A DNA stretch of 15,668 bases. Origin: Caryophanales bacterium UBA1624. Lineage in GTDB: Bacteria; Bacillota_I; Bacilli_A; RFN20; CAG-826. Below, one piece after another: positions 1 to 5,516 of this stretch (positions are counted from its first letter, which is position 1; every line of letters begins with the position of its first letter). The position numbers were made by a program, and so were the translations under genes. Under the pieces are notes generated by a model. It did not search any database. It was not told where the DNA came from and saw only the letters and a program-made list of their open reading frames with translations. The stretch spans positions 2,279 to 17,946 of the forward strand of contig DCMK01000016.1 of NCBI GenBank assembly GCA_002321395.1. Direction: 5' to 3'.

Positions 1-31
1 CCAAAATCAGGCCGGCTTTGCAGTTTTTCAT
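1..31 (-). CDS. Possible 5' end of a leftward gene (first 10 codons)
   Basis: Reading leftward, an ATG at 31-29 opens a frame of MKNCKAGLIL that runs off the window. An AAAGGAG ribosome-site match lies at 50-44, but 12 bases from the ATG, which is longer than the 7-9 bases seen for other genes here. The peptide (Lys near the N-terminus, then hydrophobic residues) could begin a signal peptide or a membrane segment. Ten codons are too few to assign a family. Orientation matches the two lipoprotein genes to the right, but the terminator at 167-198 lies between, so it would need its own promoter. Confidence 0.35.
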   Translation of the reverse strand, partial: MKNCKAGLIL

Positions 32-166
32 CGCGAACAAACGCTCCTTTCTTCGGCGGGATCAAGACGATGCCCGCGCGCACGCAAAATCGCGCGCTGA
101 GTACAACACCCGCCTATTTAACGCGCGCGCGAAAAATAAGCAAGGGGGTAATCCGCCCTCGCCCCT
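32..166. other. Left intergenic leader rich in GCGCGC tracts
   Basis: No gene is visible here. The segment has three GCGCGC-containing tracts (75-80, 91-96, 121-130) spaced by short A/T-rich stretches. The 75-80 and 91-96 tracts could pair as a stem around a 10-base loop. It presumably holds the promoter and leader of the gene leaving at the left edge, but I find no convincing -35/-10 pair. Confidence 0.3.
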
Positions 167-198
167 GAAAGAAAAAGGACCCCCCTTTCGGGGGATCC
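167..198 (-). terminator. Intrinsic terminator of the Ig-like lipoprotein gene
   Basis: On the minus strand a stem GGATCCCCC / GGGGGGTCC closes a four-base GAAA loop (one internal mismatch, five consecutive G-C pairs) and is followed directly by TTTTTCTTTC. It starts 16 bases past the stop codon of the leftward gene ending at 215. Confidence 0.9.
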
Positions 199-214
199 CA
201 TGGACCCGGGAAGC

Positions 215-2362
215 TTATTCCGCGGAAAGCAGGGCCTTGGCTTGGGCGGAGACGTTGTCCGTGCCGAGGTCGGAGATCGTCCAACCCCAACGGTACATGG
301 CCGAGGAACTGTAGTAGAAGATGAAGCTGGCGGTCAAGGAAGAGCCGTCGGCGGAGAGGGTGAAGGAGTTGATCACGAAATCGCCCCATTGCTGATAGCC
401 GATCCAAAGCTGGGTGTAGATGCCCGGGACGCCGAGCATGACCGAAGCCAGGCCGCGGGTGCCGGAGATGTAGGCGTTGCCGGCGTTGAAGAGGGAAGCG
501 TCGCCGTAGTCGTTGAAGTAATAGGAGATGGAGCCGTCGCTGTTCTCCTCCTTCTGCTTGAAGGAGGTGATGGCAAGCAAGCTGGTTTTGGTCTTGCCAT
601 CGTCCAACGACAAAACGTCTTTCTTGAAGGCCCCGCCGAGGTCGGTGCTGCCCCAAAGATCATCGGAAGTGAGCGGCTCGTCGGAGGAACTTTCGACTTT
701 TTCCGCCTTGTCATAGGCGTAGGAGTTCTTTTCGGCGTCGTAGGTTCCGCTGGCGACGTACTGGGCGCCGTCCTTCACGAAGTTGACCGTGGAGGAGCCG
801 GCTTCGCCGGTATCGGAAGCGTATTGGTACTTCTTATCGATCGTGAGGACGGTGGTCTCAATCATCGACTCGTTGGCGGCCACCTTCAGGGAGAAGTCGC
901 CGAAGATTTGGTTGCCCGTATCGGAGAAGCGCATATTGTCCGGGCAGGCGGTGCTGGCCCCATTGGAGTCGATCCAAGCGCCTTGCCCTGTCAGGGTCAT
1001 GGTTTTGCCTTGGAGCATCTTGTCGAAGAAGCCCTGGATCGGGGTGGAGTCGATTTGCTCGGGGATCACCGGATCCGCGAGCCAAGATTCGGCCGCCGGG
1101 ACGGAGATTTGGTTGACCGAGTCGACCATGACGGCGGAAGAATAGCTCTTGCCGCCAGAGGTGAAGGAGCTGATGATTCCCTTTTGGTTGGCCGGGACGA
1201 GGTTGAACGATCCGACCTCGGGGAAGTAAATGAGGAAGGCATAGGTCGCGCCGTAATTTTTGGAGAGGAAGTACCAATAGTCGGTCGCTCCCAAGGAATC
1301 GTAGAGGTCATCGAGCAAAGTCGAGGAGTTCTCGTCGCTTCCGGTCTCGGAGTTTTCGATCGCGTAGTAGTAGAAGGTGTCCCCATCCTCGTTGATGCCG
1401 GAATAGGGGACATCGTTGTCGATGACTTCCTGAAAGGAAGAGGCGAGCGTGGAGAAGCCGGTGATGCCGGCTTGGGTTTTGCTGGCGGCATAGCCCGGAT
1501 CGACGGTGATCGAGGAATCGAAGGCCATGTTGTTATCGGAGGCCGTGGCGTTAATGGAGAAGCTGTAGGTGCGCCCGTTGCTGGGGTGGTTGATCGAGCC
1601 GCTGAAGATGTATTTGCCCGACTCTTCGTCGATATCCGAGAGGCTCAGCCAATAGTTCTCGGCGTACATGTTGAGGCCGCTATAGGCGGAATAGGACTCA
1701 AAATTGTCGGAGATCGAGCTGATGAATTGGTTGAAGGCGACTTTCTTGTCGGAGATGATGCTTCCGGAGATGGCCCTCTTGGTGGTGCCGGCGACGATGG
1801 TCGCGGTGAAGGGGCCATAGCCGACGCCGATGATCTTGTGGCCGGAGATGGTGATGTTCTCGGATTCGGTGGTCACGCTCCATTTGGAGACCTTGGTGAC
1901 TTTGACGTACTGGTCCAGATCCAAAGCGTTGGCTTCGCCCGCTTGGAACTCCTGAGGCAGATTGTCGTAGTCGACGACGATCCTGCCGGCCACGGTGGCG
2001 TCGGGATCGGTGACGGTCAAAGTGACTTCTTTGGTCAGGGAATTGCCGACGGTGGCGCGGATTTTGCACTGCCCGATGGCCATACCGGTCACCAAACCGG
2101 TTTCGCTGACGGTGGCGATGGCCTCATTGCTGGAGCTCCAGGAGACGGGGGTCTGATCCGGGGTGACGGTCGCGGTCAATTGGATGGTCTTCCCTTGGGC
2201 GACGCTGGGATCGGCTTGGTCGATGGTTAAGGTATAGCCGGAGGGGATGACGATTTCACTGTCGGGAACGTCGGGGTTGTCTTGCCCGCATCCAGTCGTC
2301 CCCACGCCGATGAGGGCGATGAGGGCGGCGGTGGCCAAGACTTTGAGATTCATTTTTTTCAT
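215..2362 (-). CDS. Surface lipoprotein with Big_2 Ig-like domain
   Basis: A predicted membrane-anchored surface lipoprotein of 715 aa; no enzymatic role is visible. The N-terminus has Lys residues, a hydrophobic stretch (about 8-21) and a lipobox ending TTGC, so Cys25 is the likely lipidated residue after signal peptidase II cleavage. Residues about 40-120 form a bacterial Ig-like group 2 domain (VSWSSSNEAIATVSETG followed by GLVTGMAIGQ), a fold common in adhesins and surface proteins. The rest, about 120-715, is rich in Ser, Thr, Tyr and Gly with beta-prone stretches and matches no family I recognise. The start at 2362 has an AAAGGAAA ribosome site about 5 bases upstream; an in-frame ATG three codons later is less well placed. 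It has its own promoter (2427-2454) and terminator, so it is probably monocistronic. It could be an adhesin, a polysaccharide- or protein-binding factor, or a protein of unknown class. Confidence 0.88.
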   Translation of the reverse strand: MKKMNLKVLATAALIALIGVGTTGCGQDNPDVPDSEIVIPSGYTLTIDQADPSVAQGKTIQLTATVTPDQTPVSWSSSNEAIATVSETGLVTGMAIGQCKIRATVGNSLTKEVTLTVTDPDATVAGRIVVDYDNLPQEFQAGEANALDLDQYVKVTKVSKWSVTTESENITISGHKIIGVGYGPFTATIVAGTTKRAISGSIISDKKVAFNQFISSISDNFESYSAYSGLNMYAENYWLSLSDIDEESGKYIFSGSINHPSNGRTYSFSINATASDNNMAFDSSITVDPGYAASKTQAGITGFSTLASSFQEVIDNDVPYSGINEDGDTFYYYAIENSETGSDENSSTLLDDLYDSLGATDYWYFLSKNYGATYAFLIYFPEVGSFNLVPANQKGIISSFTSGGKSYSSAVMVDSVNQISVPAAESWLADPVIPEQIDSTPIQGFFDKMLQGKTMTLTGQGAWIDSNGASTACPDNMRFSDTGNQIFGDFSLKVAANESMIETTVLTIDKKYQYASDTGEAGSSTVNFVKDGAQYVASGTYDAEKNSYAYDKAEKVESSSDEPLTSDDLWGSTDLGGAFKKDVLSLDDGKTKTSLLAITSFKQKEENSDGSISYYFNDYGDASLFNAGNAYISGTRGLASVMLGVPGIYTQLWIGYQQWGDFVINSFTLSADGSSLTASFIFYYSSSAMYRWGWTISDLGTDNVSAQAKALLSAE

Positions 2363-2375
2363 GGTCTTTCCTTTC

Positions 2376-2393
2376 TTGCGCTACGCAATGCGT
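2376..2393. repeat. Two overlapping inverted repeats in the lipoprotein leader
   Basis: TTGCG-CTA-CGCAA (2376-2388) and ACGCA-A-TGCGT (2383-2393) share the segment ACGCAA. They lie between the promoter and the ribosome site of the leftward Ig-like lipoprotein gene. They could be a dimeric regulator's operator or alternative leader hairpins; both have very short loops, which favours a DNA-binding site. Confidence 0.4.
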
Positions 2394-2426
2394 GTTTCGC
2401 GCGCACTCACGAAGAGTTGCCCTTGT

Positions 2427-2454
2427 AACATAGGCGCGAAACAAAACTTTGCAA
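2427..2454 (-). promoter_or_regulatory. Sigma-A-type promoter of the Ig-like lipoprotein gene
   Basis: On the minus strand a -35 TTGCAA (2454-2449) and a -10 TATGTT (2432-2427) are separated by 16 bases. This predicts a transcript start near 2420 and a leader of about 58 bases before the ATG at 2362. Confidence 0.55.
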
Positions 2455-2697
2455 CCTTTTTTCGCAAAATCGCGTCAATTGAAACGGTCTTTCCCCCGTT
2501 TGTCTGTCCTTAGCGCCCAAAGCAAAAGGAGGGGAGGAAACCCCTTCGATGGGCATCAGGACGCTTTTCCGGATGGATGAATGGCGCTTGCGCATTCGAA
2601 GCAAAACGCATCTCCAAGGAAAGAAGAATCTATTTTTTGGCAAAGCATAAAAGGAGGACTCACCGCGGGAAAATCCTAAGAACATGCCTTTCCTGCA

Positions 2698-2726
2698 TAC
2701 AAAAAAAGCCGGCGTTTAGCCGGCTT
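2698..2726 (-). terminator. Intrinsic terminator of the M6 protease gene
   Basis: Minus strand: perfect stem AAGCCGGC / GCCGGCTT with a five-base loop TAAAC, running into a seven-T tract. It begins 14 bases after the protease stop codon. Confidence 0.92.
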
Positions 2727-2740
2727 GGCGCAAGAAGGGT

Positions 2741-4888
2741 TTAAGCGGCGAGGTTCACGAAATGGATGGTGATCGAGTCATCGGTCTGGGCGGTGATTTC
2801 GAAGTTCCAGTTCAAGTAGCTGCCGTCGTTGAACTTCAGCCCGTTCATATAGAGCGAGCTCATCTTGTAGTTGGAGTAGGTGCTGCCGCCGTATTTGGCG
2901 TTGCCATCGTCGGCGCTGGGATCGCCCCAATAGGAGGAGACGCCGAAGATGTTGGTCATGTTGCCCATGGTGCTGTAGTAGGTGCTCCCGCCGAAGCTGT
3001 CGACCCCGGAGGGGGTGATGGCCTTGACGTGGCGGAGGGCGGTCGGGGATTCGACGACCCCATCGACGATCTGCTGGGAGAGCCTCCCGCTGGTGGTGCC
3101 GTCGTTGCTGGCGTAGAGGGTGGCCGCGGTCTCGAAGGTCTTGGCTTGGGCATCGATATAGGTCTCAGAGCGCGGCGTGTCGGTGTAGGACAGCACCCCG
3201 GTGCTCAGATCGGCTTTTCCCTGTTCGTTGAGGGTGCCTTTCTCCGAGCCGGTTCTGGCGTCGACGTGGAAGATTTGAAGGCCCGGGTGCTCATAGGTCC
3301 CGCCGTGGCCATAGGCCGAGCCGCCGGTGCTGGACGTGGCGTTGCTCCATTCCGGGTAGCCGGTGGAGTCCATCTTGTTGACGCCGGTGGGGGTGTAGTA
3401 CTCAAGAATCAAATACTCATCGTAAGGAGTCTGGTTCCACGGGTCGGTGGTGGTGTTGCGCAAAAGGATGAATTTGCCCGTATCGGTGTAGGAGGGCAGA
3501 GTGATCTCGAAGTTGGACAGGCTGCCATCGACGACCATCGGGGTGACCCAGTTGTAGGCCATTTTGGTATAGGCGTTGTGGTCGCCGACGTTCTGATCCA
3601 TCATGTCGACGCATCCGGCCGGCCCTTCCTGGTGGTCGTAAGAATAGTAGTCGGGGGCGCCCATCATATGCCCGGTTTCGTGGATGATGGTGTGCGCGTC
3701 GACGCTCTTCCCGTCGATGCGGTTCCCGATGGGGTTGCCGCTTGAATCCTTGTAGGAGGAATAATAGCTGTTGGTCAAGAAGTCGAAGCGGGACCAGAAA
3801 ATGCGCCTGGCTCCGGGCTTTTTGACGTTCTTGGCGCCGTTGACGTTGGTGGTGAAGTTCCACCAGAGGTTGCCGGATTTGTCCTCACTGCCGAATCCGC
3901 CGGTGGGGATGGACTGCGAGGTGAAGTAAATGACCTCGATCCCATCGATGTAGCCGTCGCCGTTGGCGTCGTAGCGGGTGGGGTCGAGTTCGCCTTTTTC
4001 CTCAAGCTGGCGGATCGCATCGAGGGTGATGGTCTGGGCAAGCCCCGTGTTGTTGCCGTCGAGGGTGGTGTCGTCGGCGTTATAGGTGACGATGGAGCTC
4101 ACGTCCCCGCCGATGTTGAGGCGGCCGAAGCTGGCCTTCTTGTAATAGGAATGCAGGGACTCCCAAGGGGTGTCCTGCCCGTTCTCGTTCTCGGAGAAGA
4201 AGGCTTCCTGAAGAACGTCATGGACCTGCTGCTCGGAAATCCCGGAGCTCTCGAACTTCGCGTTGTTGAATTGGACCGGGATGACGAGGATGTTGACGTT
4301 GCCTGAGCTCGGCATGCCCGAGCCGCCGAGGGTCTCGACGCCGGAGAAATTCTGGTAGGTGTAGGGGGCGAGGCTTTCTAGGCTCGGGGTGTAATATCCA
4401 TTCCCCTCGCTGGCCTTCTCGATCTGCTCCTGCTGGACGGTGAAGTCGACCGTCTTGGTCCACTTCGCCTTTTTGTAGCGGATCTTGGCGCTGTAGCTGC
4501 CGTGGGGGAGGACGTCGCCGGCCCCATAGGTCTTGCTCGAATCGTTTTTGTCGGTGATCGTGTAGGTGGTCTGAAACTTGAATTCGGTCACGTCCTCCTC
4601 GGTCCCGGCCTCCTCGTCGACGAAGGTGACGGTGGGCTTGGCCGCGTCGAAGAAGCAGCTGCCCTCGGGGATGACGCTGCTGGACAAAGAGACCTCGACG
4701 CGCTGTTTGGAGGGGGCGAGCGAGATCTCCTCCGAAGAAGAGGCGGAGCCGCTATCTTCGCTCAAAGAAGAACCCTCGCTGCTGGCGGGGGATTGGCTGG
4801 AAGATGGCTGGCTCGGCTGGCTGGGGGAGCAGGAGGCCAATGCCAATCCGAGCACCGCCCAGGCGAGCGTTTTTTTCATGTTTGCCAT
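2741..4888 (-). CDS. M6-family zinc metalloprotease lipoprotein
   Basis: Predicted extracellular, membrane-anchored metalloprotease of 715 aa. The signal peptide ends in lipobox LASC with Cys20 as lipid anchor, followed by a Ser/Pro/Glu-rich linker (21-60) and a beta-rich segment (62-152). The peptidase region starts near 197 with NVNILVIPVQF and includes SYYKKASFGRLNIGGDV. At 307-318 is an EF-hand-like loop DANGDGYIDGIE, as found in immune-inhibitor-A (M6) peptidases. The catalytic motif HETGHMMGAPD is at 403-413: His403 and His407 as zinc ligands, Glu404 as general base. About 300 residues follow, with a beta-rich C-terminal part. The key motif is intact, so activity is expected. The start is the ATG at 4888 because AAAGGA lies 9-10 bases upstream; the in-frame ATG three codons later would be too far. 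A strong promoter sits upstream and a terminator downstream. The substrate is unknown; supplying peptides to the nearby Opp importer is inference. Confidence 0.93.
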   Translation of the reverse strand: MANMKKTLAWAVLGLALASCSPSQPSQPSSSQSPASSEGSSLSEDSGSASSSEEISLAPSKQRVEVSLSSSVIPEGSCFFDAAKPTVTFVDEEAGTEEDVTEFKFQTTYTITDKNDSSKTYGAGDVLPHGSYSAKIRYKKAKWTKTVDFTVQQEQIEKASEGNGYYTPSLESLAPYTYQNFSGVETLGGSGMPSSGNVNILVIPVQFNNAKFESSGISEQQVHDVLQEAFFSENENGQDTPWESLHSYYKKASFGRLNIGGDVSSIVTYNADDTTLDGNNTGLAQTITLDAIRQLEEKGELDPTRYDANGDGYIDGIEVIYFTSQSIPTGGFGSEDKSGNLWWNFTTNVNGAKNVKKPGARRIFWSRFDFLTNSYYSSYKDSSGNPIGNRIDGKSVDAHTIIHETGHMMGAPDYYSYDHQEGPAGCVDMMDQNVGDHNAYTKMAYNWVTPMVVDGSLSNFEITLPSYTDTGKFILLRNTTTDPWNQTPYDEYLILEYYTPTGVNKMDSTGYPEWSNATSSTGGSAYGHGGTYEHPGLQIFHVDARTGSEKGTLNEQGKADLSTGVLSYTDTPRSETYIDAQAKTFETAATLYASNDGTTSGRLSQQIVDGVVESPTALRHVKAITPSGVDSFGGSTYYSTMGNMTNIFGVSSYWGDPSADDGNAKYGGSTYSNYKMSSLYMNGLKFNDGSYLNWNFEITAQTDDSITIHFVNLAA

Positions 4889-4923
4889 AACGACAGTTCC
4901 TTTCTAACTATATAAACCGCACT

Positions 4924-4951
4924 AATATAAAGATGGTTGCGATTTTGTCAA
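4924..4951 (-). promoter_or_regulatory. Strong sigma-A promoter of the M6 protease gene
   Basis: Minus strand: consensus -35 TTGACA (4951-4946), 16-base spacer, -10 TATATT (4929-4924). The predicted leader is about 30 bases long and carries the AGAAAGGAAC ribosome site. This is the closest match to consensus in the window. Confidence 0.8.
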
Positions 4952-4975
4952 GGAAAACAGGCCCTGCCCTTTTTC

Positions 4976-5004
4976 TTGCCCAAAAAAGCTCCAGGACCTA
5001 GACT
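4976..5004 (+). promoter_or_regulatory. Promoter of the DUF3899 gene, divergent from the protease promoter
   Basis: -35 TTGCCC (4976-4981), exactly 17 bases, -10 TAGACT (4999-5004). Only seven bases separate the -10 from the ATG at 5012, so transcription should start at or within a base of the start codon. Its -35 lies 24 bases from the -35 of the leftward protease promoter, a back-to-back arrangement. Confidence 0.6.
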
Positions 5005-5011
5005 AATCGGC

Positions 5012-5407
5012 ATGGACCCCTACAAGAGAAAAGCGCTCCGCAACTTCCTGATCGCCTTCTGGCTTTCCGCGGCGCTTTTTTGCCTCGTCTTCTTCCTGCG
5101 CGCCCCCTATTCCGTCCGCTCCGGAAGCGACGCCCTCTTCATCGCCTCGGCGGCGGGGCTTGGCTATGTGGGGATGATCTTCGTCGTCCGCTCCGGCAGC
5201 TTCGACGTCCTCAATTACGGCGTCTATCGCCTATTCGAATCCTTCCGCCTGGACCGGACCAAACGGTGGGACAGCGCCGGGGACTACAAACTCGACCGCC
5301 AAAGCAAAAGGCAGAAGAACAAACCCGTCTATTGGCCTTGCCTGGCCGTTTCCGGGGCCTTCTTCCTCGCCGCGCTTGTCCTGGCCTTGGTTGCCCTTTT
5401 TGCCTGA
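5012..5407 (+). CDS. DUF3899 small membrane protein
   Basis: Predicted 131-aa integral membrane protein of unknown function. Hydrophobic helices lie at about 7-27, 38-56 and 108-130. The stretch VRSGSFDVLNYG after the second helix, then a basic cytoplasmic-looking loop with RLFESFR and KRQKNKP, fits the DUF3899 family, small proteins seen in Bacilli and Mollicutes. The frame is open from 4937, but ATG 5012 (MDPYKRK) is chosen because the promoter -10 ends seven bases before it and the family pattern starts shortly afterwards. There is no proper ribosome site, which fits a leaderless message. It is followed by a weak terminator and then the opp locus, so it is probably a single-gene unit. A functional link to the flanking genes is not evident. 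Confidence 0.8.
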   Translation: MDPYKRKALRNFLIAFWLSAALFCLVFFLRAPYSVRSGSDALFIASAAGLGYVGMIFVVRSGSFDVLNYGVYRLFESFRLDRTKRWDSAGDYKLDRQSKRQKNKPVYWPCLAVSGAFFLAALVLALVALFA

Positions 5408-5421
5408 AAACGCGTCGGTGG

Positions 5422-5445
5422 GGCAAAAAAGACTTGCCTTTTTTT
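5422..5445 (+). terminator. Weak intrinsic terminator after the DUF3899 gene
   Basis: Stem GGCAA (5422-5426) with TTGCC (5434-5438), seven-base loop, then seven T residues (5439-5445). An alternative fold pairs AAAAAAG with CTTTTTT. The five-pair stem is weak, so read-through into oppA is likely. Its right arm overlaps the TTGCCT that may serve as the oppA -35. Confidence 0.45.
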
Positions 5446-5466
5446 CGCGCTGTGGTTACCTATGTT
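5434..5466 (+). promoter_or_regulatory. Candidate oppA promoter region
   Basis: A -35-like TTGCCT (5434-5439) and a -10-like TATGTT (5461-5466), the same -10 as in the Ig-like lipoprotein promoter. The spacing between them is 21 bases, too long; TTACCT (5456-5461, 16-base spacing) is the alternative -10. Either the promoter depends on an activator or one of the two elements is not the real one. Confidence 0.35.
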
Positions 5467-5470
5467 GCGC

Positions 5471-5486
5471 GCCTATGCAAATAGGC
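5471..5486 (+). promoter_or_regulatory. Perfect stem-loop or operator in the oppA leader
   Basis: GCCTAT-GCAA-ATAGGC: six perfect pairs around a GNRA-type tetraloop, 17 bases before the AAAGGAG ribosome site (5503-5509). If TATGTT (5461-5466) is the -10, this stem would form the very 5' end of the mRNA, where such structures are known to slow decay in bacteria. As DNA it is equally a symmetric operator overlapping the transcript start. CCTATG also occurs at 5459-5464. Confidence 0.5.
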
Positions 5487-5516
5487 ATGACTAATGTCAA
5501 CGAAAGGAGATTCGAA

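Larger units (their letters stand above)
2363..2740. other. 378-base intergenic region between the two lipoprotein genes
   Basis: No gene here that I trust. From the left it holds the 5' leader of the Ig-like lipoprotein gene with two overlapping inverted repeats (2376-2393), its promoter (2427-2454), about 240 bases of lower-GC sequence, and the terminator of the protease gene (2698-2726). A 33-codon plus-strand frame (2549-2650) with AGGAGG upstream and a 92-codon minus-strand frame (2685-2407) are present, but neither has family resemblance or typical codon use. No tRNA or recognisable riboswitch was seen. Confidence 0.7.

Noticed and set aside
200..2230. Long plus-strand open frame of 676 codons
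   Set aside because: It lies antisense to the Ig-like lipoprotein gene, whose lipobox, Big_2 domain, promoter and terminator are clear. The antisense frame stays open because the real gene avoids TTA, CTA and TCA codons; its product is low-complexity Gly/Val/Asp.
2407..2685. Minus-strand frame of 92 codons in the intergenic gap
   Set aside because: It has AGGAAAGG before its ATG, but the product has no family resemblance, the codon use differs from the real genes, and the frame runs through the promoter of the Ig-like lipoprotein gene.
2762..3745. Plus-strand open frame of 327 codons
   Set aside because: Antisense shadow of the M6 protease gene, including its catalytic motif region.
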